Part shown: in pieces, positions 45,292-53,229 of the stretch
How the letters are laid out: each line of letters opens with the position of its first letter
Numbering within the stretch: the stretch's first letter is position 1
DNA from: Pseudanabaena mucicola str. Chao 1806
GTDB lineage: Bacteria; Cyanobacteriota; Cyanobacteriia; Pseudanabaenales; Pseudanabaenaceae
DNA length: 64,000 bases
Direction of reading: 5' to 3'
Assembly (NCBI RefSeq): GCF_030323025.1
Contig: NZ_CP097329.1
Location: forward strand, 2,652,001-2,716,000
The notes under the pieces: model-generated
What the model saw: the letters and a program-made list of their open reading frames with translations, nothing else
Database searches by the model: none
What the model was told of the DNA's origin: nothing
Made by a program: the position numbers and the translations under genes

Positions 45292-47172
45292 TTATTTCCC
45301 TTGAGGATATTTAACCATAATAGCAACAGCCACACCTTGCTGAATATCAAAGACATTTTTATCTGGCGAACCATCGGGCGCAACCTCCTTTTTCTTGCTA
45401 TTACCATGCAAATCCATGACGTAAATCTCGTCAAAAGTCTTATCTAAACTTTGGCGCATCCCTCGAAATGTGGGATTATCCAGATAGCCGTGATTGGTGA
45501 TAAAAGCAAGAATTCCTGAACCAGTGCGATCGATCCGCCATTGCCCAAACCTGATGAACTTCACATAATCATCCTGCAAACCTTTAGGATTTCGCTCATC
45601 CAATGGCAAACCATCAACTTGATAATAGTCGCGCACCAATCCACTAATCCAATCTCCTGTATTTGTCGATTGATAGGAATAGGGAGGATTACCCACAATC
45701 ACCATTACAGGGGTATCTCGCTTAATCACTGAAGCCTCATTTGCTTCCTGAGCCACAAATTGACCAAAGAGAATCTCTGACTTTTTCAGCGCTTCATCCA
45801 GAGTATTTGTAAGATAGATTCCCAAACGCTGCTTTCCTTTAAACTTATAGCCAAGTTCTTGAAGTTGTAAACCAAGTTTTAAATGGGCGATCGCATAGGG
45901 AGCCATCAATAACTCAAAACCAAACAAGCGATCCAACAAATTTTCGCTGACATAGCTATCCCACTGATTCGCCATCCCCATCTCTTCTAGATTGCGATAA
46001 ATCTGCTTCACCAACTCATACAAAAAAGTCCCCGTCCCCGTTGCAGGATCGAGAATCTGCACTCTCGGCTTATTAGTTACAGGATCTCTCGTATTATCCG
46101 CAAGTCCCAAGGGTAAATCGAACTTCTCCTTGAGAATGGCATCAATCGATCGCACTATAAACGAAACTAATGGCTCAGGCGTGTAATAAACACCACGACT
46201 CTTTCGCAAGGCGGCATTATAAGCAGCTAGAAACGTCTCATAGAAATGGACAATGGGATCTTCCTGACGAGTGCGCCGTCCAAAATCCTCAAGAATACTG
46301 CCCATATCCACTTGAGAGAGCAATAGCACTAGATCATCGATCGCCCAATCAATTTTACTAACCGCATCCGTTTCCACAATCGTATTAAACAATCGCTTCA
46401 GAAATGGATTAGTTGCAGGAATATAAGTTCCAGCCGTGCGTCTTGTAAATACATCTTTGCCCCCTTTTTCAAGGGGGGCAGGGGGGATCATTTGAGCATG
46501 ACCGACTCGCGCCGCAAATAATCCATAAGATATTGTTTGAGCATACATATCTGCAAAATCAGGATCGCTCAAATCAGGAAGCAACACCTCACTAAAGCCA
46601 TGTTTCAGTTGATGCAGTTCACCCTTATTATCCTCTTCATCAAGAGCCGTTGTTGTCGCCAATCTGATCGCTTTAGTTAATCGTGCCATCTGCCGCGCCA
46701 AATCTTCGGGCTTACTGATTATCTCGCCCGAATAGTTGAGAAATTGATCGAGTAAAGCTGCAATTTTGTCAGCATTCTTAATTTGAAGTTTGCCATCCCC
46801 AGAATTTGTTGAAAGATCTGCAAGAACCTCAGTCTGTCTACATTTCCCCTCGACATACCAGCGAAACTCTAAATAATTGGTTAGTACCAAGTTGGGAAAA
46901 GCTTCTAAATAGCGCTGCAACTGCTCAGTTTTCTCAATTTGCTTTAAATCAAGTCCAACATCTTTCGCCTCGATATAGCCAACCAATAACTCACGCCGCT
47001 TTACCGTAAAGTCTGGAATCCCTGCTTTATTGCCTTTTTCTTCAATTACCGCATCAATCCCATGCAAAGGATCGTCAATCAAATTTTTTAAAGCAGGATA
47101 ATGACTACGCTCACTACCCTTTTGTAGATTCTTCTGAATCAATTTGAGATAGGTATCAAAAGGCAACGACAT
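45292..47172 (-). CDS. Type IIG-like restriction-modification enzyme, N-terminal half (nuclease and N6-adenine methyltransferase)
   Basis: 626 residues. The N-terminal domain (about 30-110) is PD-(D/E)XK-like: AGIPDFTVKRRELLVGYIEA with the acidic and EAK residues. A helical linker leads to the methyltransferase with motif I LDPATGTGTFLYELVKQIY (about residue 363) and motif IV IVGNPPYSYQ (about 495). The protein ends AVAIMVKYPQGK, where family members run on into the target-recognition half, here encoded separately at 43846-45042. An in-frame palindromic repeat adds residues IPPAPLEKGGKD near residue 230. Confidence 0.85.
   Translation of the reverse strand: MSLPFDTYLKLIQKNLQKGSERSHYPALKNLIDDPLHGIDAVIEEKGNKAGIPDFTVKRRELLVGYIEAKDVGLDLKQIEKTEQLQRYLEAFPNLVLTNYLEFRWYVEGKCRQTEVLADLSTNSGDGKLQIKNADKIAALLDQFLNYSGEIISKPEDLARQMARLTKAIRLATTTALDEEDNKGELHQLKHGFSEVLLPDLSDPDFADMYAQTISYGLFAARVGHAQMIPPAPLEKGGKDVFTRRTAGTYIPATNPFLKRLFNTIVETDAVSKIDWAIDDLVLLLSQVDMGSILEDFGRRTRQEDPIVHFYETFLAAYNAALRKSRGVYYTPEPLVSFIVRSIDAILKEKFDLPLGLADNTRDPVTNKPRVQILDPATGTGTFLYELVKQIYRNLEEMGMANQWDSYVSENLLDRLFGFELLMAPYAIAHLKLGLQLQELGYKFKGKQRLGIYLTNTLDEALKKSEILFGQFVAQEANEASVIKRDTPVMVIVGNPPYSYQSTNTGDWISGLVRDYYQVDGLPLDERNPKGLQDDYVKFIRFGQWRIDRTGSGILAFITNHGYLDNPTFRGMRQSLDKTFDEIYVMDLHGNSKKKEVAPDGSPDKNVFDIQQGVAVAIMVKYPQGK
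46459..46489. repeat. GC-rich palindrome inserted in frame in the restriction gene
   Basis: GCCCCCTTTTTCAAGGGGGG with the following CAGGGGGGATCA is a common mobile palindrome type. Here it lies inside the coding region and is read through as IPPAPLEKGGKD without breaking the frame. Confidence 0.6.
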
Positions 47173-47205
47173 TAGTTCAGCTTTTTAATTTGGTTTAACT
47201 TTACA

Positions 47206-47676
47206 TTAGACTTCTTCCCAAAAGTCAACATTGAGTATAGCGTCAATATCGCGGCTAAACTGCCATGTATTAGGAAAATTGACAGACTTATAATCTGGAT
47301 CTGAGCGCATTAACTTGAGTGCATCATCAAAAGCATCTTGAAACAACTCAGGACTGTTTGCATAGTTCTTGAGGCTAGGTGACTGTCTCAGGATTTTGTA
47401 GATTTCCATCCTTGTTCTATTAATAGTTCTAACCCACCCTGCATAGTCATATTCGCTTTTGACATAGAGCCGCTTGAGTAAATGCTCTAGCAAAGTAGTT
47501 AATCTATTTTCTAACTCGCGCCTATCCCTGCCAGCCAAACCCTCTAACTCCTCAATTAAGTTTTCGACATCTAGATTTTGAAAATCACCAGCTTTTAAAT
47601 TCGCGATCGCCTCTTCTAACCACAAATTAAGATCGCGATCGTATAGTGTGGATTTTTGCTCAATAGTCTGGGTCAT
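47206..47676 (-). CDS. DUF29 family protein
   Basis: A 156-residue soluble helical protein. MTQTIEQKSTLYDRDLNLWL is the start, NLDVENLIEELEGLAGRDRR and ELENRLTTLLEHLLKRLY are DUF29 landmarks, and the tail FPNTWQFSRDIDAILNVDFW is typical. Function is not established; DUF29 genes are abundant in cyanobacteria and often lie near toxin-antitoxin genes. It is the only full-length member here, while four fragments of its start lie nearby. Confidence 0.88.
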   Translation of the reverse strand: MTQTIEQKSTLYDRDLNLWLEEAIANLKAGDFQNLDVENLIEELEGLAGRDRRELENRLTTLLEHLLKRLYVKSEYDYAGWVRTINRTRMEIYKILRQSPSLKNYANSPELFQDAFDDALKLMRSDPDYKSVNFPNTWQFSRDIDAILNVDFWEEV

Positions 47677-47765
47677 AGGTTTAGGCGATGCGATACAGCA
47701 TTTATCAAGTATATCCCAAAGAACAAGGGGCTTAAGCCCCTTGCCTGAATCTAATTACTCAATCC
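47608..47765 (-). repeat. DUF29 start plus hairpin leader, copy 3 (intact gene)
   Basis: The reference copy of the repeat. It has the first 25 DUF29 codons, then the upstream region with TTAGGCGATGCGATACAGCA and the palindrome CAAGGGGCTTAAGCCCCTTG (47724-47743). The palindrome lies about 50-70 bp before the start codon, so it could be a leader hairpin that affects expression. Confidence 0.8.
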
Positions 47766-47784
47766 AATCAAAATAATCCACGAT

Positions 47785-48294
47785 TTACTGGAATACTGTG
47801 ATCGCATCTTTAATCCTAATCATGAGAGTCATCTCATCAATAGGCGAAACCGTAAACCCACATTTCTCATAAAAAAGCTTCGCATTCTCAGAAATAGCAT
47901 GCACAAGGATAGCGCGTATTCCCGCTATCTCAGACGCTTGTAGAGTTCTTAAAATTGCGTCCTTTAGCAAGGCACGACCAAGCCCCTTGCCCTGCCAACT
48001 GCGATCAATTGCTAACCTTCCAATCACCATTACAGGAATCGGATCGGGCATATTACGCCGCACCTTACCCGTAGCGACAGATTGAAACACTGAGCCATTA
48101 GCGAGGCAATAGAAACCAATCACAACATCACCATTACACAGGACATAGGTACGCGAAGCACCTTCTATTTCATTTTTGATCGCTCTATTCTTTAACCAGT
48201 CATCTAATTGACTATTGCCAGAGTCAAAACCCTTAATCTGGTGAGATAAATTAAGCTTTTCAGGCGATCGCAAATTATCTAAACTCATTCCCAC
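47785..48294 (-). CDS. GNAT acetyltransferase toxin (TacT/AtaT-like)
   Basis: 169 residues with the GNAT fold. The acetyl-CoA motif is seen in DRSWQGKGLGRALLKDAILR (Q-x-x-G-x-G, about 97-116), and NAKLFYEKCGFTVSP gives the late strand. The N-terminal LSHQIKGFDSGNSQLDDWLK is characteristic of the tRNA-acetylating toxin group paired with DUF1778. Such toxins acetylate aminoacyl-tRNA to block translation. It overlaps the antitoxin gene by 10 bp. Confidence 0.92.
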   Translation of the reverse strand: MGMSLDNLRSPEKLNLSHQIKGFDSGNSQLDDWLKNRAIKNEIEGASRTYVLCNGDVVIGFYCLANGSVFQSVATGKVRRNMPDPIPVMVIGRLAIDRSWQGKGLGRALLKDAILRTLQASEIAGIRAILVHAISENAKLFYEKCGFTVSPIDEMTLMIRIKDAITVFQ

Positions 48295-48581
48295 GGAGAT
48301 TTATTTGTTAGTAACTTCTGTAACTTTGGATTTGGTTGAGGAACTCCATCCAATAATGCTGTAAATTCCTGATACTTCGATGGGTCTAAATCAAAGAAAG
48401 CCCAATCTAAAAGAACATCTTGTGCTTTCTGATATGCTGACTCAAGCATAAACTCAGAGCGCGTTTTACCCTGTACTTCCGCAGCACGATCAATGATATT
48501 CCGTTGCTCTTGTTTCACACGGATGTTAATCGTGACATCACGATTTTGGCTAGATGTGATGTTATCTATTGAAGTAGACAT
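48285..48581 (-). CDS. DUF1778-type ribbon-helix-helix antitoxin
   Basis: 98 residues. The N-terminus RDVTINIRVKQEQRNIIDRA is a ribbon-helix-helix DNA-binding domain, and the C-terminus (DWAFFDLDPSKYQEFTALLD) is the toxin-binding tail that ends PWE. It should bind the GNAT toxin and repress the operon. An AATATTGTGTATATACAATG palindrome-like stretch lies just upstream (48617-48636) and is a candidate operator. Confidence 0.9.
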   Translation of the reverse strand: MSTSIDNITSSQNRDVTINIRVKQEQRNIIDRAAEVQGKTRSEFMLESAYQKAQDVLLDWAFFDLDPSKYQEFTALLDGVPQPNPKLQKLLTNKSPWE

Positions 48582-48616
48582 AGGAATTTGCCTAACATAA
48601 ATACTTCTTTAATTCT

Positions 48617-48650
48617 AATATTGTGTATATACAATGTCAACACATTGTCG
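48617..48650. promoter_or_regulatory. Candidate operator of the GNAT/DUF1778 pair
   Basis: CATTGTATATACACAATA on the reverse strand is an imperfect palindrome (ATTGTaTATacACAAT), and ACATTGT recurs 12 bp away at 48644. It lies 36-70 bp upstream of the antitoxin start, where RHH antitoxins usually bind. This is inference from position and symmetry. Confidence 0.45.
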
Positions 48651-48668
48651 AATTTCATGAAAAGAGAT

Positions 48669-48770
48669 CGCCTCTTCTAACCACAAATTAAGGTCGCGAT
48701 CGTACAGCGTTGTTTTTTGTTAAATTTAGACAATAGTCTTTATTATCAGTTTAAGCGATGCGATGGCATA
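48669..48770 (-). repeat. DUF29 gene-start repeat, copy 4 (decayed)
   Basis: CGCCTCTTCTAACCACAAAT, then AGGTCGCGATCGTACAGCGT, matches the reference copy on the same strand. Beyond that it is rearranged, and the start codon region is lost; GCGATGCGATGGCAT near 48755 is a trace of the leader. It separates the GNAT/DUF1778 pair from the divergent gene at 48818. Confidence 0.7.
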
Positions 48771-48817
48771 ATAGGCTTAAGTGATTCAAGGATTTATCAG
48801 TGAAGAATTAAAAATAT

Positions 48818-49426
48818 ATGTCTAAAATTCCGATACTCCAACCCGATCAATCCTATACTTTTCGATACTACTTCGAGATGTCCTATGGTGCGGACGAAAT
48901 TCTGGCTGAATTTGGATATACATTTGCTAGTGATCGTATTCCATTACCTAAAACAGAAGAAACTCTAAACTGGGTTCCCGAATTACGCGATCGTATCGAA
49001 TCTTTCTTACCCCATATTCGACTTACTAGTGAAACTGCTCGGCGTGAAACCCTCGTCGCTCCTTTATTACTTGCTGTTACAGTCCATTGCGATTGTCAAT
49101 TAAGAATTGAATATCCATTAAATGTAAATAATTGGCTAAAAGGTTATCTAGATTACCTTGTACGTTCTGCTCATAATTTATTGGTTGTAGAGGCTAAGAA
49201 TGATGATCTTACCAAAGGGTTTACTCAACTAGCAGTAGAATTAATTGCGCTCGCTGAAGCTGAAGAGCAGAATGAACTCTATGGAGCCGTGACGATTGGT
49301 AATGTTTGGCAGTTTGGATACTTAGATGCAAAATTGAAAAAGGTAGTACAGATTACTTCGCTGTATCGGATTCCCGAGGATATCGAAGAATTAGCTCAAA
49401 TTTTGGTTGGTATTATAAATCAATAA
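48818..49426 (+). CDS. PD-(D/E)XK nuclease-like protein of unknown role
   Basis: 202 residues. GYLDYLVRSAHNLLVVEAKN (about 108-127) gives an Asp and then E-x-K on the next strand, and KGFTQLAVELIALAEAEEQN supplies a following helix with a Gln. This is the core of the restriction-endonuclease-like fold. The N-terminal half (DQSYTFRYYFEMSYGADEIL) is typical of a cyanobacterial hypothetical family. Whether it cuts nucleic acid is unknown. It is the only forward gene in the toxin-antitoxin island. Confidence 0.65.
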   Translation: MSKIPILQPDQSYTFRYYFEMSYGADEILAEFGYTFASDRIPLPKTEETLNWVPELRDRIESFLPHIRLTSETARRETLVAPLLLAVTVHCDCQLRIEYPLNVNNWLKGYLDYLVRSAHNLLVVEAKNDDLTKGFTQLAVELIALAEAEEQNELYGAVTIGNVWQFGYLDAKLKKVVQITSLYRIPEDIEELAQILVGIINQ

Positions 49427-49434
49427 AAGCAATA

Positions 49435-49675
49435 GAAGCGATCGCTATTTGGCATTTGTTTAATTGCTTCTAAAATTTGAGTTTTAATCATAGTTTTTTA
49501 AATAAGCTAGAATAAAAAATCGCCTCTTCTAACCACAAATTAAGATCGCGATCGCACAGCGTAGATTTTTGTTCGATAGTCTGGGTCATAGGTTTAGGCG
49601 ATGCGATACAGCATTTCTTAAGTATATCTCAAAGAACAAGGGGCTTAAGCCCCTTGTCTGAATCTAATTACTCAA
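49435..49675 (-). repeat. Composite repeat, copy 5
   Basis: Same order and orientation as 42666-42895: leader with CAAGGGGCTTAAGCCCCTTG (49637-49656), DUF29 start with intact ATG and about 25 codons, then the antitoxin start MIKTQILEAIKQMPNSD (49438-49492). It abuts the putA-type gene stop at 49668. Confidence 0.82.
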
Positions 49676-52600
49676 TACCATCAAGAGGCGCAAAGCCTTG
49701 ACGCTGAGTGTTTTCAGTGATTGACCTTGGCTCTAAGAACTGCAATAGATAATCGCGTCCGCCAGCTTTGGAACCGATGCCGCTTAGCTTGAAACCACCG
49801 AAGGGATGGCGATCTACCAATGCACCAGTGATGCCGCGATTGATGTAGAGATTGCCCACTTCAAACTCGCGATAGGCGCGTTCGATATGGGAAGGAGTGC
49901 GTGAATATAAGCCACCCGTGAGCGCGAAGTCAGTGCCATTCGCGATCGCTAAAGCCTCATCAAAACTATTCGCCTTGATTACCGCCAATACGGGACCAAA
50001 GATTTCCTCTTGGGCGATCACACTTTCAGGATCGACATCGCCAAAAATCGTTGGTGGCACATAGAAACCGTGATTGGGAACTTCTCCCTCAAAGGCAAGT
50101 TTGGCGGTTTCTTTGCCCTTGGCGATGTAGTTGAGAATGTTCTGCTGGGCGGCTCCGTCGATTACAGCGCTGAATTTGGTGTCAGGGAGATGGGCTTCAC
50201 CCACTTTTAGCGATCGCGTAGCTTCCACCAGACGCTCTAGGAAGTTGTCGTAAACGGGTGCGAGGACGATCGCTCTGGAACAAGCGGAACATTTTTGACC
50301 AGCAAAACCGAAGGCGGAGTTCATAACGCCCACTACGGCTTGATCGAGGTCGGCGCTTTCATCGATGATGATGCCATTTTTACCGCCCATTTCGGCAATG
50401 ACGCGCTTCATATGCTTCTGTTTGGGTCGCAAAATGGAAGCTTCGGTGACGATTTGACAGCCGACTTGTTGCGAACCTGTGAAGGCGATCAGATGCACAT
50501 CGGGATGTTTGACCAAGTGGGAACCAACGGTGGAACCTTTGGCGGGAAGGTAGGTGAATACGCCTGTGGGTAAACCTGCGGCTTGCAAGACTTCGGCAAT
50601 TTTTGCGCCAATTACTGAGGACTGCTCGGCAGGTTTGAGAATGACGGTATTTCCTGCGGCGATCGCACCTACGCTCATACCCAAGGCGATCGCAAAGGGA
50701 AAGTTCCAAGGCGAAATCACGACCACTACGCCGCGAGGCTGATAGATGTAAGTATTGTCTTCCCCTGGGAGATTGCGTTGGACTCCCGATTCGAGACGTT
50801 CCATTTCTTTAGCATAATAGCGGCAGAAGTCGATCGCTTCGGAGACTTCGCCATCACCTTCACGAATCGGTTTGGCAACTTCCCAACAGATCCATGCAAT
50901 TAATTCTTCTCGTTTCTCCTCCATGATGTCGGCAGCTTTGCGAAGAATATCTCCCCGTTCTTTAGCACTGAGTTTCTTCCATGATGCGAAGGCATTTTTA
51001 GCAACTTGAACAGCTTCTTCCGCTTGTTCGATGCTGGCTAGTCCGATTTTGCCGACGACTTGCGAAGAGTTTGCAGGGTTGACCGATTCCACATAGTTAT
51101 CGGTTTGCACAGCTTGACCATTGATGATCGGCAAATAGGTTTTTCCAAGTTGGCGGCGAACCTGTTGTAAAGCAGTTTGGGCAGTTTCCCTCTCTTCATT
51201 AATCGCATAGTCGCGATCGCTAGAATTGACAAAGCCATCAAAAATATTCAGAGCAGGTGCGCCATTGTAATTCGCATCCCGTTCCGTCATCGCAGGTGCA
51301 GCAATTAATTTACCAACATCAACGCCTTCACCACTAATTCTTAAAAAAGAACTATTGGCGGTGTTTTCCAACAGGCGGCGAATCAGGTAAGACATCCCAG
51401 GGATCAAGTCACCAAAGGGGCAGTAAACACGCACTCGATAACCCATATCGGCGATCGCTTTCGCAAATTTGTCGCCCATGCCATAGAGGCACTGAGTTTC
51501 AAAGGCGCGACTAGGAATATTTAGGGTTTGGACGATGGCAACGGCCTTAGCAAGCGATCTGGCATTATGGCTACCGATCGCCGCATAGAGATATTGATGA
51601 TTTTCTAAGAGAATCTGAATCAAGCGCTCGTAATTGGCATCAGTGGAAACTTTATCAGAGAAGACTGGCAAAGCCCAACCCTGTTGATAGGAACGAATCG
51701 TTTCCCGATCCCAATAGGCTCCCTTAACGAGACGCACCGTCACAGGCTTACCGCGTTGTTTTGCCCATTCGACTAGTTCTAATAAGTCCTGCTCACTGTC
51801 GCGCAAATAGCCTTGCAACGTAATTCCCACATCTGTGCGATCGCGAAATTCTGGTTCCATTAAAACTTGTTTGAGAATCTGCAAAGTGAGCGATTTAAAC
51901 TCATACTGCTCCATATCAAAATGGATGCCACAGCCTAAAGCTTGAGCTTTACGCAATAAAATTCTGGCTGGTTCGCTGACTTTCTCGGTAGTTTTTACGG
52001 GATCGAGAGGATCGAATTGGGAATAGAAAGCACTCAATTTCACAGAAACTTGAACCCGTTTTAGTTCTTCACCATCGGCTTTATCAATCTGGTCAATTAA
52101 GTCCCAAGCCTTCGCCTTAACAGATAAATCCTCCATCATTGCAATATAGCGATTGAGATATTCATCTGCCTCCACTTCGCTAATCACTGCCTCACCGAGC
52201 AAATCCATCGTAAAAGCAAAGCGATCGCGCCGCAGTTTCTCAATGGATTTAGTCGCCTCTGACAAGTTCTCACCGCAGATATAGCGCTTAGCGAGGGTTG
52301 CCACTGCGGTTGAGAGGGTCGTTGCCGCCGCTGTTGCAGGAATCGAATTTGGGTTATCGGTACTGAAATTCAATAAGGCCCGCAGCGCAGGAACTTCCAC
52401 CGCATCACTGGCGAGATATTCCTGCATATGCCTTGCAATCTCCGCCTTACTTTGCAGTGCAGGTAAGCAATCGATCAAACGAAATAATTGCACCCGTAAG
52501 CCTTCATTTTCCATTGTCCAAGCCATCAGCTTGTCATCAAGGCGCAATTCATCCTTAAGTTGCGATAATTTCGACCAAAAAGAACCTTTCTCATTACCAC

Positions 52601-52703
52601 TTAAAATCTTCTTTGCAATTTCCTGTGTCTTTACTTCATATTTTGAGAAATCTAGGGAATTATCAAAATTTTTACCTGCTTGCTGCGTTTGGCTAACCAC
52701 GAC
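49668..52703 (-). CDS. putA: Bifunctional proline dehydrogenase / L-glutamate gamma-semialdehyde dehydrogenase
   Basis: Oxidises proline to glutamate in two steps (FAD-linked, then NAD-linked). From the GTG at 52703 (MVVSQTQQAG) it has 1011 residues; a TTG seven codons upstream gives the longer frame. I recall cyanobacterial relatives starting with MVV. The proline dehydrogenase domain (about 110-450) has VSVKLSAFYSQFDPLDP and VTVRLVKGAYWDRE. The aldehyde dehydrogenase domain (about 520-1000) has VVVISPWNFPFAIALGMSVG, the Glu motif VIAEMGGKNGIII and the Cys motif FGFAGQKCSACSRA. There is no N-terminal DNA-binding domain, so it is not a self-repressing PutA. Confidence 0.94.
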   Translation of the reverse strand, partial: VVVSQTQQAGKNFDNSLDFSKYEVKTQEIAKKILSGNEKGSFWSKLSQLKDELRLDDKLMAWTMENEGLRVQLFRLIDCLPALQSKAEIARHMQEYLASDAVEVPALRALLNFSTDNPNSIPATAAATTLSTAVATLAKRYICGENLSEATKSIEKLRRDRFAFTMDLLGEAVISEVEADEYLNRYIAMMEDLSVKAKAWDLIDQIDKADGEELKRVQVSVKLSAFYSQFDPLDPVKTTEKVSEPARILLRKAQALGCGIHFDMEQYEFKSLTLQILKQVLMEPEFRDRTDVGITLQGYLRDSEQDLLELVEWAKQRGKPVTVRLVKGAYWDRETIRSYQQGWALPVFSDKVSTDANYERLIQILLENHQYLYAAIGSHNARSLAKAVAIVQTLNIPSRAFETQCLYGMGDKFAKAIADMGYRVRVYCPFGDLIPGMSYLIRRLLENTANSSFLRISGEGVDVGKLIAAPAMTERDANYNGAPALNIFDGFVNSSDRDYAINEERETAQTALQQVRRQLGKTYLPIINGQAVQTDNYVESVNPANSSQVVGKIGLASIEQAEEAVQVAKNAFASWKKLSAKERGDILRKAADIMEEKREELIAWICWEVAKPIREGDGEVSEAIDFCRYYAKEMERLESGVQRNLPGEDNTYIYQPRGVVVVISPWNFPFAIALGMSVGAIAAGNTVILKPAEQSSVIGAKIAEVLQAAGLPTGVFTYLPAKGSTVGSHLVKHPDVHLIAFTGSQQVGCQIVTEASILRPKQKHMKRVIAEMGGKNGIIIDESADLDQAVVGVMNSAFGFAGQKCSACSRAIVLAPVYDNFLERLVEATRSLKVGEAHLPDTKFSAVIDGAAQQNILNYIAKGKETAKLAFEGEVPNHGFYVPPTIFGDVDPESVIAQEEIFGPVLAVIKANSFDEALAIANGTDFALTGGLYSRTPSHIERAYREFEVGNLYINRGITGALVDRHPFGGFKLSGIGSKAGGRDYLLQFLEPRSITENTQRQGFAPLDGIE

Positions 52704-53023
52704 CTTTGTCCATAATCCTTGCAATCAATTAGTATAGCTAGCAACTATCCTGAACTTATTTTAAGCTTTTTTAGTTAAAGCTAGAAATTTAGAGGTATTA
52801 ATTCGCTCTATATAAGAGTTAGCAGCGATCACTCAAGTTTAAAAGTTAAATTAAATTGTAGAGAAGCCATGACAAAAAAAGAGATGATGTTAAGTAGATT
52901 GCGGATATTTGCAACTTAGTTATAGCGAGTTGTACCTACTTGAAAACCAGAAATGTTGTTGAAAGTGTTCTGAAGCGATACTTTAAAACATATTTCTTTA
53001 CTACCTAAAGTCTCAATAGGTTT

Positions 53024-53126
53024 TAAGTAGCTAGACATAAGTAAACTAAAAACCGAGGTTTTGTTCCGCCCGCTACGCGGGCGGAACAAAACCTCGGTTT
53101 GGGTTTTAATTAAGTTGAGCTATTTA
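53024..53126 (+). repeat. MITE-B, copy 1
   Basis: About 103 bp. The outer ends TAAGTAGCTAGACATAAGTA and (reverse complement of the other side) TAAATAGCTCAACTTAATTA are related inverted repeats. The core palindrome has arms reading AACCGAGGTTTTGTTCCGCC around CGCTACGCG. Other copies are at 59756-59862 (inverted) and 60944-61048. The remaining 52725-53023 and 53127-53229 contain no gene I can support. Confidence 0.8.
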
Positions 53127-53229
53127 TACCGATTAGAAAATCCTGAAAGTCTAACTCTTTAGAATGAGATTTCAGACTATAGCTCTTTCAAGCACTGCAC
53201 TACCAAATATCTACCCGTGGAATTGCAGA

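Noticed and set aside
50295-50573. Forward frame inside the putA-type gene
   Set aside because: Shadow frame opposite strongly conserved dehydrogenase motifs; no independent signal.
52862-52919. Short frame starting ATGACAAAAAAAGAG
   Set aside because: Under 20 codons, no homology and no conserved neighbour; cannot be supported.
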